From contig JARLGF010000138.1 in the NCBI GenBank assembly GCA_031296165.1, forward strand, positions 1 to 35,888: DNA of 35,888 nt, in the 5' to 3' direction. The translations under genes were made by a program, and so were the position numbers. The notes under the pieces were generated by a model. The model was not told the origin of the DNA. It saw only the letters and a list, made by a program, of their open reading frames with translations, and made no database searches. Source of the stretch: Occallatibacter sp. (GTDB taxonomy: Bacteria; Acidobacteriota; Terriglobia; Terriglobales; Acidobacteriaceae). This document shows, one piece after another, positions 7,909-16,345 of this stretch (its first letter is position 1; each line of letters begins with the position of its first letter).

Positions 7909-8649
7909 TTAGCGCTTGTGGCTCTGCTTGATGAAATAGTCAATCAGTTCGCTCGAAGAGTTATCCATCTCCACATCGAACGATTCGACACGACCGGTAA
8001 AGTAATTGAAGGCCATGACGGCGGGAATGGCCACGAGCAGGCCGAACGCCGTGGTGACCAGAGCTTCTGAGATGCCGCCGGCAACGGCGCCGATGCCCGA
8101 GGTCTTCTGGGTGGCGATCTGCTGGAAGGCGTTCAGAATGCCAACGACCGTGCCGAACAGGCCGACAAACGGTGCCGTGGCGCCAATGGTGGCCAGAACG
8201 CTCAGTCCCCTCTTCAGCTTGGCGTGGACAATAGCCTCTGCCCTGTCCAGCGCGCGGCCCGAGCTGGCGATGGTCTCTTCTGTGGGTGCACCGGCCGAAG
8301 CGCGGAACTCCTGCAGACCAGCCGTCACAACCTCGGCGAGGTGAGACTTCTTGTTGCGGTCGGCAATCTTGATGGCTTCTTCAAGCTTGCTGTCCTTCAG
8401 CGCGCCGGCAACCTTGGGCGCGAACTCGCGCGACTGCTTGCGGGCAGCAGAGAAGTACAGGTAGCGGTCGATCATAACGGCCAACGACCAGATCGACTCG
8501 ATAAAAAGAAGAATGGCCACGCAGCGGGCAAGCCATCCCATGTGGCCCCAGAGACCCATGGGGCTGAAGCTGACGGTCTGCTCTTCCTGGAACAGCGCAA
8601 GGCTGCTGACCGTGTGCGAAGCGAAATGTGCGAGCTGAGCGAGAATCAC
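7909..8649 (-). CDS. exbB: ExbB/TolQ/MotA family proton-channel protein
   Basis: The product is 246 residues with three predicted membrane helices (about 41-61, 149-176 and 188-216) and a long cytoplasmic loop between the first and second, the ExbB/TolQ layout. The helix-2 stretch ATIGATAPFVGLFGTVVGI and helix-3 ISEALVTTAFGLLVAIPAV are the family signatures. It forms the pentameric pore around the ExbD helices and couples proton flow to TonB. The GTG start at 8649 is chosen because AGGAGG lies about 9 nt upstream; the next ATG (residue 31) would still leave all helices intact. It lies 137 bp downstream of tonB, with a hairpin between. Confidence 0.95.
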   Translation of the reverse strand: MILAQLAHFASHTVSSLALFQEEQTVSFSPMGLWGHMGWLARCVAILLFIESIWSLAVMIDRYLYFSAARKQSREFAPKVAGALKDSKLEEAIKIADRNKKSHLAEVVTAGLQEFRASAGAPTEETIASSGRALDRAEAIVHAKLKRGLSVLATIGATAPFVGLFGTVVGILNAFQQIATQKTSGIGAVAGGISEALVTTAFGLLVAIPAVMAFNYFTGRVESFDVEMDNSSSELIDYFIKQSHKR

Positions 8650-8746
8650 TGAATCGTTCCTCCTAAGGAGTTTCTTGTGTACTAGGACTGCCTTACGGTT
8701 GCTGGGAATGCGGCACTTTCGGTATTCGCATTCAGGTCAAAAGCAA

Positions 8747-8776
8747 GGCTCCTACCCAATAACGCGGGAAGGAGCC
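8747..8776 (-). terminator. Terminator-like hairpin between tonB and exbB
   Basis: Arms 8747-8757 and 8766-8776 form an 11-bp stem with one mismatch and an 8-nt loop, starting 10 bp past the tonB stop. On the minus strand it is followed by TTGCTTTTGACC, a broken T tract. It probably terminates part of the tonB transcription, with exbB read through or started from its own promoter in 8650-8746. Confidence 0.6.
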
Positions 8777-8786
8777 AGAGAGTTGA

Positions 8787-9509
8787 TTATCCGCCGCCCA
8801 GAGTGAAGATCACGTTAATAGTAGTCTCCACTTCCACCGGCTCGTTGTTGAGCAGATATGGCCTGTAGCGCCAAGTTCTCACGGCATCCAGGGCGGCTGA
8901 CTGCAACATGGCAGGGCCGTTGATCACCTTGAGATCCTGAATCGACCCCGTCTTGGAAATAGTCGCCTGCAGCACCACCGTACCTGAAACGCGTGCAGCC
9001 TTGGCGATTGGCGGGTAGATAGGTACAGTCTTTTGGACCAACATACCCACGGCAACGCCGGCTGAGATGTTGACCTTCTTGGGAACCGCGGCTTGCACCT
9101 TGGGCCCCTTCGAATTCACGCTGTCAAAGGCTCCCGGAACGGCACCACCGCCCAAGCCTTCCATGCCGGCCACGCCAAACCCTGTCGCAGGCGGCGCTTC
9201 CTTTACAGCCACCATTTTAATGTCATGCGGAATCCGGGTAGGCGCCATCAACTGATTGTTCATCATTTGCGGCTGAACGCGGACTACGTGCACTTCCGGT
9301 GGTGGCGGCGGAGGAGGCGGTGGTGGCGGCGGCGGAGGGGCAACCAAGAGCGTTGTCATGGCATTCCTGGGCAGCGCCTCAGGATAGATCAGCGGAATAA
9401 GGATGAGCAGAACGAGAACTGAACCGTTGACGATGCCCGTGAACATCATCCAACGACCGCTCTTGGTCTTGATCCTGCCTCCGGATTCAAACGTGGAATC
9501 TTCAAACAT
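8787..9509 (-). CDS. tonB: TonB family energy-transducing protein
   Basis: The product is 240 residues. A short cytoplasmic segment precedes one membrane helix (about 22-42). A run of 14 consecutive prolines (about 58-71) then begins the periplasmic linker, which ends in a Gly-rich stretch. The C-terminal TonB domain (about 150-240) has PIYPPIAKAARVSGTVVLQ and ALDAVRTWRYRPYLLNNEPVEV, the classic signature that contacts TonB boxes of outer-membrane receptors. The protein carries proton-motive energy from ExbB/ExbD to those receptors. A polyproline run of this length would need EF-P for translation. The ATG at 9509 has GAGG about 9 nt upstream. It is the first gene of the cluster. Confidence 0.94.
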   Translation of the reverse strand: MFEDSTFESGGRIKTKSGRWMMFTGIVNGSVLVLLILIPLIYPEALPRNAMTTLLVAPPPPPPPPPPPPPPEVHVVRVQPQMMNNQLMAPTRIPHDIKMVAVKEAPPATGFGVAGMEGLGGGAVPGAFDSVNSKGPKVQAAVPKKVNISAGVAVGMLVQKTVPIYPPIAKAARVSGTVVLQATISKTGSIQDLKVINGPAMLQSAALDAVRTWRYRPYLLNNEPVEVETTINVIFTLGGG

Positions 9510-9675
9510 TGCCAGCCTCGAATCGGGTGTTGATTACTTCTATTTAGACACCGCAAGAACCTTAAATGTTCCCGGCTTCAAAACGGTATCACAGATACAT
9601 CGCGTACTGCCATCGGAAGTCTTACTCAATACTAGCCGCGCTGCAAATCCGATGCAATCTCAGGGTTGAAATCCC

Positions 9676-10638
9676 TTACACTCTGGCGCGTTTCGCAGCT
9701 GGTAAGACAGTCGCCTTGCCCTTGCTCGCGCGCCACTCCTGCCACGCCACCAGCATAGGTGCGGCAATGGCGATGGACGAATACGTGCCAATGAGAATAC
9801 CGATCACCAGCGCGAAGGAGAAGTTCCTGAGAACTTCGCCTCCAAAGATAAACAGCGACAGCACCGTCAGGAAGGTCAGACCCGAAGTCAGCACTGTCCT
9901 GCTCAGCGTCTGATTGATACTGCGGTTGACCACGTCGGGCAGAGATTCGCGCCGGCTCAGGCGGAGGTTCTCGCGGATGCGGTCGAACACGACAATAGTG
10001 TCGTTCATCGAGTAGCCCACCAGCGTAAGAATGGCGGCGATGACGGTCAGGCTGATCTCGCGATTAAAGAGAGCGAAGGCACCCACCGTAATCAGGGTGT
10101 CGTGAAAACAGGCAACCACCGCAGCCACGCCATAAATGAGCTGAAAGCGAAACCAGAGATAGACCAGCATGCCCAGCAGCGAGTAAAGCGTAGCCAGCAG
10201 GGCCTGCTTTTCAAGCTGCTTGCCCACCGTTGGACCAACCACCTGCACGTTGCGCACGGTGAACGGATTGTTGTAATGCGACTGCAAGGCATCCACGATC
10301 TGCTGACGCCCGCTATCGAGCGCGCTTTCGTTGGTCTGCTCCGGCAGGCTGATAAGCACCTCGTTGCTGCTGGGCACATCGTAGTTCACCACACTGGCAT
10401 CCTTGATGCCTGCCGCATCGGTGGCATGGCGGATGGCGTTGATGTCCGGTGTCTGGGTAAATTTCACCTGCACCTGCGTGCCGCCGCGGAAGTCCACGCT
10501 CAAGGGAACCGGGCTGCCGATCTGGGTCCAATGCAAGCCCATCGAGATGATGCCGGCAACGCTGAAGATCAAAGAAAAGGCGAGGAAGTACCACTTTTTC
10601 CCGAGCCAGTCCACGTTTACGCTGTGAAAGAATTCCAC
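9676..10638 (-). CDS. secF: Protein translocase subunit SecF
   Basis: The product is 320 residues with six predicted membrane helices. The first helix (about 17-36) is followed by the periplasmic P4-type domain beginning SVDFRGGTQVQV. Five helices follow, including VGYSMNDTIVVFDRIREN, whose Asp residues belong to the proton-relay region of SecDF. SecF works with SecD and the SecYEG channel to pull exported proteins across the membrane with proton-motive force. It is separate from SecD, not fused. The GTG start at 10638 is supported by GGGGAGAG about 8 nt upstream. It lies 90 bp after secD, with a hairpin in the gap. Confidence 0.96.
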   Translation of the reverse strand: MEFFHSVNVDWLGKKWYFLAFSLIFSVAGIISMGLHWTQIGSPVPLSVDFRGGTQVQVKFTQTPDINAIRHATDAAGIKDASVVNYDVPSSNEVLISLPEQTNESALDSGRQQIVDALQSHYNNPFTVRNVQVVGPTVGKQLEKQALLATLYSLLGMLVYLWFRFQLIYGVAAVVACFHDTLITVGAFALFNREISLTVIAAILTLVGYSMNDTIVVFDRIRENLRLSRRESLPDVVNRSINQTLSRTVLTSGLTFLTVLSLFIFGGEVLRNFSFALVIGILIGTYSSIAIAAPMLVAWQEWRASKGKATVLPAAKRARV

Positions 10639-10661
10639 TAGTTCTCTCCCCTTCCTGGGAG

Positions 10662-10684
10662 GCTGGAGCTTCTTGGGCTCCAGC
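10662..10684 (-). other. Hairpin between secD and secF
   Basis: A perfect 8-bp stem (10662-10669 with 10677-10684, 7-nt loop) lies between the secD stop and the secF Shine-Dalgarno on the minus strand. There is no T run after it, so it is more likely an mRNA processing or stabilising stem than a terminator. Confidence 0.5.
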
Positions 10685-10728
10685 GTTCAATAGGTTCAAA
10701 TACCGCTGTTACAGCCTACGCGCCAAAG

Positions 10729-12345
10729 CTAAATGGAGACCATCTCGCCGGGCTTCAACTTGTTCAAATGGGCATCGAAGATGACCCGCGAGACATACAC
10801 CGCCGTGAAGAGGTTGGCCAGCAAACCGACGGTCAACGTGGTAGCAAAGCCCTTGATCGGCCCGCTTCCGAAAATGAACAAGATAGCCGCCGAGACGATG
10901 GTGGTGACGTGAGTATCGACAATGGTCACCCATGCATGAGCAAAACCCTGATCCACGGCTGCCGAAGGTGCCTTGCCTGCACGCGTTTCTTCCCGGATGC
11001 GCTCGAAGATCAGTACGTTCGAATCCACACCCATACCTATGGTTAGAATGACGCCGGCTATGCCCGGCAATGTCAACGTCGCAGTGGAGTAGCCCATGAA
11101 ACCCAGCAGAATTACCAGGTTCATAATCAGCGCCAAGTCGGCGTTGATGCCCGAGCCGCGGTAATAGATGAGCATGAAGGCCATGACCACCAAGACGCCC
11201 ACGATGGCTGCCGTAACGCCCTGGCGAATCGAGTCCGCGCCCAGGGACGCGCCCACTGTGCGGTCTTCAAGATAATTCAGTGAGGCCGGCAGTGCGCCGG
11301 TGCGCAGCATCTTCGAAAGAATCGCGACTTCGTCCGGCGAGAAGCTGCCTTCGATTTCGCCACTGTCGCGAATGGCGCTCTTGATATTGGCTACTTCGCG
11401 GACGCGACCGCCCATGACCACAGCCATACTGTGGCCCACATTGGCGCTGGTGTACTCGTAGAACTTGTCGCCGGCTTCATTGGTCAGCGTGAAACGGACA
11501 TCGCGCAGCCCATTCTGATCTGTTCCGGGGTCGGCGGAGCGGAAGTCGCTGCCGGCCACTACCGCAGCGCGCTGCAGAACGTAGACGCTGTCGGCATCGG
11601 AACCGGTTGCCATCGCACCCGAGCCATGCACCATCTGCTCGTCGGACGGAATCGTGCCGCCCGTGCTGGCCAGAGCCGCCGCTTCGTCGGGATAGGGACC
11701 GCCCACCACGGGATGAATCTCAAGCCGCGCCGTGGACTGAATAATGCTCTTCACGCGATCCAGATCCGAGATGCCCGGCAACTCCACCAGAATCTGGTTG
11801 GCGCCCAGTCCGTACTCCTGGATCAACGGTTCGCTTACGCCCAGCGTGTCCACTCGGTCGCGAATGGTGTCGATCGCCTGCTGGACGGTCTTCTTTTCCA
11901 GCGCCGTCTCGATCATCGGCTTCATTGTGAGCGTGTAGGTGTTGTCTGAGCCCCCGCCAGACAGGTCGTATTCGGTGGAATACTTGGTGTCCAACAAGGA
12001 ACGCACGGCGCTGCTGCTGGCAGGCGAGAAACCTTCCACACGAACCGCTTCAGGCTTGTTCGGATCGGGTTTGATCACCTGCGTAAAACTCAGGTTGGCT
12101 TTTTTCAGGTCCTGCTGAACCTGCGCCACCGTGTTGTCCGTTTCGGCGCTGACCGCTTCCGACACGACCACCTGCAAAATCAGGTGGGCGCCGCCCTTCA
12201 GATCCAAACCGAGATGAATTCGCTGCGTCAGGGCGTCGCTAAGCGCTTTGCCGGAAATCCCCGATGGCACTCCAAAGATGCCGTAGATGCACACCGCTAG
12301 GACTGCAACAATCAGGATAACTTTGCTCTTGAGATTCTTCTTCAT
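10729..12345 (-). CDS. secD: Protein translocase subunit SecD
   Basis: The product is 538 residues. An N-terminal helix (about 8-26) precedes the large periplasmic P1 domain, which opens with the hallmark LGLDLKGGAHLILQ and contains the TIRDRVDTLGVSEPLIQ and ILVELPGI motifs. Five C-terminal helices follow, with GMGVDSNVLIFERIREE, the SecD form of the proton-relay motif (Ser replaces the more common Ala before Asn). P1 captures the emerging polypeptide and its movement is driven by proton flow. It lies 40 bp downstream of yajC, the standard gene order. The ATG at 12345 follows an ACGGGACG ribosome site. Confidence 0.97.
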   Translation of the reverse strand: MKKNLKSKVILIVAVLAVCIYGIFGVPSGISGKALSDALTQRIHLGLDLKGGAHLILQVVVSEAVSAETDNTVAQVQQDLKKANLSFTQVIKPDPNKPEAVRVEGFSPASSSAVRSLLDTKYSTEYDLSGGGSDNTYTLTMKPMIETALEKKTVQQAIDTIRDRVDTLGVSEPLIQEYGLGANQILVELPGISDLDRVKSIIQSTARLEIHPVVGGPYPDEAAALASTGGTIPSDEQMVHGSGAMATGSDADSVYVLQRAAVVAGSDFRSADPGTDQNGLRDVRFTLTNEAGDKFYEYTSANVGHSMAVVMGGRVREVANIKSAIRDSGEIEGSFSPDEVAILSKMLRTGALPASLNYLEDRTVGASLGADSIRQGVTAAIVGVLVVMAFMLIYYRGSGINADLALIMNLVILLGFMGYSTATLTLPGIAGVILTIGMGVDSNVLIFERIREETRAGKAPSAAVDQGFAHAWVTIVDTHVTTIVSAAILFIFGSGPIKGFATTLTVGLLANLFTAVYVSRVIFDAHLNKLKPGEMVSI

Positions 12346-12385
12346 CGTCCCGTTTCTCTAATTCCGTTTCTCTTGTACGAAAAAC

Positions 12386-12718
12386 TTAAGATCCCGATGT
12401 ACCGTCCTGGGTGGTAACCGAGGCGATCGCGTTCTTGGCCACTTCCAGCTTGATGCCGTCCGGTGCCACGCGGATCACGATCACATCGTCCTTGATGGAA
12501 AGAATGATGCCGCGGATGCCGCCTGCTGTCGTAATGCGATCGCCGGCCTTGATGGAACTCAGCATCGACTGCCACTGCTTTTGCCGCTTCTGTTGCGGGC
12601 GGATCATCACAAGATACAGTACCGGAATCAACAGCAGGGGCAAAAGCATGGTAATACTGCTTCCGCCCGCTCCGGCGGGACTGCCCGCCAACAATGCGAA
12701 ACTCGTCGCCACGCTCAT
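12386..12718 (-). CDS. yajC: Preprotein translocase accessory subunit YajC
   Basis: The product is 110 residues from the ATG at 12718. One membrane helix (about 22-39) ends in the family signature LVMIRPQQKRQKQW, followed by a small cytoplasmic beta domain with IKAGDRITTAGGIRGII and a DxxVxIxVAPDGIKLEVAKNAIASV end. YajC associates with SecDF and, in enterics, with the AcrB and YidC complexes. An in-frame extension to 12772 exists, but it lacks membrane character and is less likely. The order yajC-secD-secF is the usual operon. The tgt or queA genes often found upstream are absent here. Confidence 0.95.
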   Translation of the reverse strand: MSVATSFALLAGSPAGAGGSSITMLLPLLLIPVLYLVMIRPQQKRQKQWQSMLSSIKAGDRITTAGGIRGIILSIKDDVIVIRVAPDGIKLEVAKNAIASVTTQDGTSGS

Positions 12719-13314
12719 CCTTTGCTCACCCCCGGCCGCATTCTCCCGCAGCCGTTCAGGGCACAGACACACCCGGCCTTAGGCCGGGCGCCTCTAAAAA
12801 ATTTGTCTCCGGGAATAATACTGGCATTTGGTCAATTCCGGCCCTGGCACCGCCAAACGCCGGGATGGAAAACAACGATTGCTGCAACCCCTGGGACTGA
12901 ATTCCAGTCCCGCAACCGCGCACCCACCTCGAACCCTACTGCCGTCTGCTTCCTGTTCGACATAGCTCTGTTTTGGAACTCCGATTCCGGAAACAACACA
13001 GTTCTGCTCGTGCCTGCCCCGTCCGGATTCCAAAAGTTTGCCTAGGAAGATAAGATACGCGCGGCCTGATGCGTGTCAAGGCGCATCCTCCCCGGCAAGG
13101 CCCGGTTGCACAGCTCGGCAGCGCCTCAGCCTGAGGAAAACAGGACCCCTGCGGGGGCTCGACTCAGGCTCGACCCAATGTTTATAAAGCCTTTACACGT
13201 TGACTACTCCATCCTTACCGCTGGCAATTTCTGCTTGAACCATACCGCTTTCGCTCCAGGCGAGCCCTGCCAGGACCCGCGTGCTTTGAAATGCAGGATT
13301 GGGGGTTCACACTC
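12719..13314. other. 600-bp intergenic region upstream of yajC
   Basis: No gene longer than a few dozen codons is supported. A 7-bp GC-rich palindrome (12772-12778 with 12782-12788) sits about 55 bp upstream of the yajC start, and short palindromes CCTCAGCCTGAGG (about 13123-13135) and CCCCTGCGGGG (about 13146-13156) occur further up. The yajC promoter and leader must be here. The right part leads into the candidate micro-ORF at 13315. Confidence 0.45.
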
Positions 13315-13422
13315 ATGCTGACTTTCCATGCGGACATTCTCTTTTTCATCCCGATCGGCCTTTGCATTGCCTTCATGTTCTGGGTTCTGTACGGCTTCTG
13401 GAATGACGAGAGACGCCGGTAG
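13315..13422 (+). CDS. Candidate 35-residue single-helix membrane peptide
   Basis: This plus-strand frame encodes 35 residues: a polar start, one strongly hydrophobic stretch (about residues 8-28, rich in Phe, Ile, Leu and Trp) and a charged end NDERRR. That layout suits a small membrane protein with its C-terminus in the cytoplasm. GGGGG lies 9 nt before the ATG; an in-frame ATG at 13291 would add eight residues but has no ribosome site. It stands alone on the plus strand between yajC and a leftward gene. I know of no named family, and a random hydrophobic frame cannot be excluded. Confidence 0.45.
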   Translation: MLTFHADILFFIPIGLCIAFMFWVLYGFWNDERRR

Positions 13423-13473
13423 CTGTCTCCATCGGTCAGTCGTCAGGAACTCCGCGTCCCGCCAGCCTGCCCG

Positions 13474-14187
13474 TTACTTCGGCTTGGTTTCCGGGGCTGG
13501 CGTCTCCGGCTCGTCGCCCGAGTCCTCCACCAGCACCGCCGAACCGGGAACGATATCGTAACTCACCGTGTCCTTGCCCGTGGGATGGAAGGTAATGCGC
13601 AGCGGCTCGCGCTGCCACTCCGCGGGACCGCAGGCCGGGTCGGGATGGTTTTCCGGGTCGAAGGCCCCCAGCTTCCTGGCCAGCACCGCCTTGCGCGCCT
13701 CCACCTGCGCCACCACGGCATACAGGCTCTTGCCGCTGGCGGTCGTCCCACAATAGGCGCCGTAGTCGCGGAACCAGCTCACATGGCTCACGCCGGGGTC
13801 GTAGTCCGGCAGCTTGAGCGCAACAATGTGGCCGGTAACGCGGTTCACCAGCAGCCACGGACCCCGCTGCCAAACCCAGTGGCCCAGCTTGTCGCCGGGT
13901 AGCGAATCGTTGAGCCGGATCACTCGCCTGACCACGAAGCTGCGGTCGGTCACGTCGTGGGCGTCGCCGTTGGTCCACTCCTTCAGAACGCCGTCCACCA
14001 GCAGCGCACGAATCTTGAGCGCGTCCTCGGCAGCAGCCGCACCAGCCGGATCGCCGGCCTTGGTGTACGGCACCTTCTTCGCCGCTCCCAGAACCACGGT
14101 GTGCACCTTGCGCGCCGCCTGAGCTGCCGGCGCCACGGCCAGCAGTGCCGCCAAAATTGCTACCGCAATCCTCACGCTCTTGCTCAT
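13474..14187 (-). CDS. Secreted protein of unknown function
   Basis: The product is 237 residues from the ATG at 14187, chosen because it opens a textbook signal peptide (MSKSVRIAVAI..., likely cleavage after AQA at 24) with GGAAGGG about 12 nt upstream; longer in-frame starts would bury it. The mature protein has a basic start, a stretch resembling a beta-rich domain with many Trp, Val and Arg, and two cysteines (in GAYCGTT and DPACGPAEW) that could form a disulfide. The C-terminus is Pro/Glu/Lys-rich and looks disordered. I do not recognise a family. It is read in the same direction as gatA, 102 bp downstream, and may share its transcript, though a function linked to aminoacylation is unlikely. 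Confidence 0.75.
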   Translation of the reverse strand: MSKSVRIAVAILAALLAVAPAAQAARKVHTVVLGAAKKVPYTKAGDPAGAAAAEDALKIRALLVDGVLKEWTNGDAHDVTDRSFVVRRVIRLNDSLPGDKLGHWVWQRGPWLLVNRVTGHIVALKLPDYDPGVSHVSWFRDYGAYCGTTASGKSLYAVVAQVEARKAVLARKLGAFDPENHPDPACGPAEWQREPLRITFHPTGKDTVSYDIVPGSAVLVEDSGDEPETPAPETKPK

Positions 14188-14289
14188 GCTGTCTGCCCTT
14201 CCGACCTGTACTGAGAACTCGCGTTGTTTTGAAGGACTGGGGCTTCGGCCCCCATCCTTCACCGTAGTGAACTCCGCTGCCTCTGGCGA

Positions 14290-15756
14290 CTAGATCCCCG
14301 CAGCCTCCACAGCTCTCGCCACGCGGAAAGCTGTGCCCTCGTTCAAATGCGCCGCCAGCACCTGCATCCCCACCGGCAAACCGGCGGCTGTCTTCCCGCA
14401 CGGCACCGTCACGCCGCAGATGCCCGCCAGGCTCGCCGTCACAGTGTAAATGTCGGCCAGGTACATGGCCAGCGGATCGCCGGTCTTCTCGCCCAGCTTG
14501 AAAGCCGCCGTGGGCGCGGTCGGCGTCACAATGGCGTCCACTTCGGCAAAGGCGCGCAGATACTCCTCGGCCAGCAATCGCCGCACCTGCTGGGCTTTCA
14601 AATAATAGGCGTCGTAGTAGCCGGCTGAGAGCGCATACGTCCCCAGCAAGATGCGCCGCTTCACCTCCGCGCCAAACCCCTCGTCGCGCGAGTGGCTGTA
14701 CATGTCGGACAGGGTCTCCGATGCAGGCGAGCGGTAGCCATAGCGCACACCGTCAAAGCGGGCCAGGTTGGCACTGGCCTCGGCCGTAGCGATCAGGTAG
14801 TAGACGGGCACGGCGTACTTGGTGTTTGGCAGCGAAACCGGCTTGACCGTGCAGCCCGCCGCCTTGAGCGCGGCAATGCCCTTTTCAATCGCGGCGCGCA
14901 CCTCCGGGTCCAGCCCTTCGGCAAAGTACTCGGCAGGAACGCCGATACGCAGCCCTTCGGCCGGTTTATCGCTTTCGGCAGCAAAGTCGGGGACAGGAGC
15001 CGGCGAACTGGTGGCGTCCTTGGGATCGTTGCCGGCAATCACGCCCAGCAGTGTTGCAGCATCGCGCACATGCGCGGCGAAAGGCCCCACGCGGTCCAGC
15101 GACGAGGCAAAGGCAATCAGTCCGTAGCGCGAAACGCGCCCATAGGTCGGCAGTACGCCCACCACTCCGCAAAAACTTGCAGGCTGGCGAATCGAGCCGC
15201 CGGTGTCGGACCCCAGCGTGGCCACGGCCATGTTGGCCGCCACCGCCGCCGCCGAGCCGCCGCTGGACCCGCCCGGAACCCGCTCCGTATCCACCGGGTT
15301 GCGCACTGGCCCGTAAGCCGAATTCTCGTTCGAGGAGCCCATGGCAAACTCGTCGCAGTTGATCTTGCCCAGCAGCACCGCCCCCGCCGCTTCCAGCTTT
15401 GCCACCGCCGTGGCGTCGTACGGAGGACGATAGCCCTCAAGAATTTTGGACCCAGCCGTCGCCGGAGCGCCTTTCATCACCAACACGTCCTTGATGCCCA
15501 CCGGAACCCCGGCCAGCAGCGGCAAGGGATCGCCCTTGGCCGCCAGCGCGTCCACGCGCGCGGCCTGTTCCAGCGCCCGCTCTTTGGTCAGGCTCAGATA
15601 CACATTCAAACGCGGATTCACGCTCGCTATGCGGTCATAGTAGCTGGCTGCCAGGTCGACTGCCTTCGTCTGGCCGGAAACAAACTCCGCGCGCAACTCG
15701 GCCAGAGTCTTTGGCTTCTCCACATAGTTTTCCGCTGCTTTGGCTTCGCTGGACAA
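14290..15756 (-). CDS. gatA: Asp-tRNA(Asn)/Glu-tRNA(Gln) amidotransferase subunit A
   Basis: The product is 488 residues, the normal GatA length. The amidase-signature Ser-cisSer-Lys triad is complete: Lys89 in GVPVGIKDVL, Ser164 in PGGSSGGSAA and nucleophile Ser188 in GSDTGGSIRQP, with the same 75- and 24-residue spacings as Staphylococcus GatA (Lys79, Ser154, Ser178). It releases ammonia from glutamine for GatB, which amidates misacylated Glu-tRNA(Gln) or Asp-tRNA(Asn). The start is TTG at 15756, with AAGGA about 9 nt upstream; no ATG gives a full-length protein. gatC is 98 bp upstream; gatB is not in this window, so it must lie elsewhere. Confidence 0.95.
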   Translation of the reverse strand: MSSEAKAAENYVEKPKTLAELRAEFVSGQTKAVDLAASYYDRIASVNPRLNVYLSLTKERALEQAARVDALAAKGDPLPLLAGVPVGIKDVLVMKGAPATAGSKILEGYRPPYDATAVAKLEAAGAVLLGKINCDEFAMGSSNENSAYGPVRNPVDTERVPGGSSGGSAAAVAANMAVATLGSDTGGSIRQPASFCGVVGVLPTYGRVSRYGLIAFASSLDRVGPFAAHVRDAATLLGVIAGNDPKDATSSPAPVPDFAAESDKPAEGLRIGVPAEYFAEGLDPEVRAAIEKGIAALKAAGCTVKPVSLPNTKYAVPVYYLIATAEASANLARFDGVRYGYRSPASETLSDMYSHSRDEGFGAEVKRRILLGTYALSAGYYDAYYLKAQQVRRLLAEEYLRAFAEVDAIVTPTAPTAAFKLGEKTGDPLAMYLADIYTVTASLAGICGVTVPCGKTAAGLPVGMQVLAAHLNEGTAFRVARAVEAAGI

Positions 15757-15854
15757 TCGGGCTTTCCTTTCTCCGGCCTCTTGTCGATGGCCGTTTTCCG
15801 GCCTGTTCCGGCCTGTTTGCTGTCGCTCGCTCCCCGGCTTCCCTTAGGGCTTGC

Positions 15855-16166
15855 TTACCGCTCAATCACCTTCGGCACCTTGAAGAAAACCCCGTCGGTC
15901 TCCGGCGCCTGCTGCATCACGGCAGCGCGATCCAGCGACAGCAGCGTCTGGTCGGCGCGCACCACGCTCGCCGTGGCCGCCGTTTCCAGCTCGCTCACCT
16001 GGGCCAGCGGCAAAACGCCGCTTGTATCCAGCTCGTTGAGTTCGGCCACATATTCAAGTACGGCGTTCAGATCGTGCAGCATGGGCGGAGTCTCTTCCGG
16101 AGCCAGCTCCAGGTGGGCAAGTTCGGCCACGCGCTTCACATCTTCCACGGTAACTTTGGTCGTCAT
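15855..16166 (-). CDS. gatC: Asp-tRNA(Asn)/Glu-tRNA(Gln) amidotransferase subunit C
   Basis: The product is 103 residues. It has the GatC pattern: an N-terminal helix VTVEDVKRVAELAHLELAPEE, a LNAVLEYVAELNELDTSGVLPLA stretch that wraps around GatA, and an acidic end with the typical VxxPxV/I (KVPKVIE). It stabilises the GatA-GatB interface. The ATG at 16166 is chosen because GGGGGAAGAG lies about 8-15 nt upstream; an in-frame ATG at 16184 would place that site inside the gene. It is the first gene of the gatC-gatA unit. Confidence 0.93.
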   Translation of the reverse strand: MTTKVTVEDVKRVAELAHLELAPEETPPMLHDLNAVLEYVAELNELDTSGVLPLAQVSELETAATASVVRADQTLLSLDRAAVMQQAPETDGVFFKVPKVIER

Positions 16167-16246
16167 TCGCTGCTCTTCCCCCATCTCCGGCCCCGGCCAT
16201 TCCAGGGTTCCGTTGCAGGCACTCGTCTCTGTTGCTCGAAGATAAA

Positions 16247-16252
16247 GTATAG
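16247..16252 (-). promoter_or_regulatory. Candidate -10 box for gatC
   Basis: On the minus strand these bases read TATACT, close to the sigma-70 -10 consensus, about 80 bp before the gatC ATG and in the divergent gap with the DUF2383-like gene. No convincing -35 lies 17 bp upstream (GATGTG at that distance), so this is a weak call. Confidence 0.3.
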
Positions 16253-16345
16253 CCCGTCCCGGATTGCTCACATCGGCCCCAATCGGCAAGTGCCTAACAA
16301 CCCCAGCCCCCAAAAGCACATCTCATCGCCCAGAGGTATCGAATC

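Noticed and set aside
14692..16245. Plus-strand open frame of 517 codons
   Set aside because: It lies antisense to gatA and gatC, whose active-site residues are intact; it is a GC-driven shadow rich in Arg, Gly and His.
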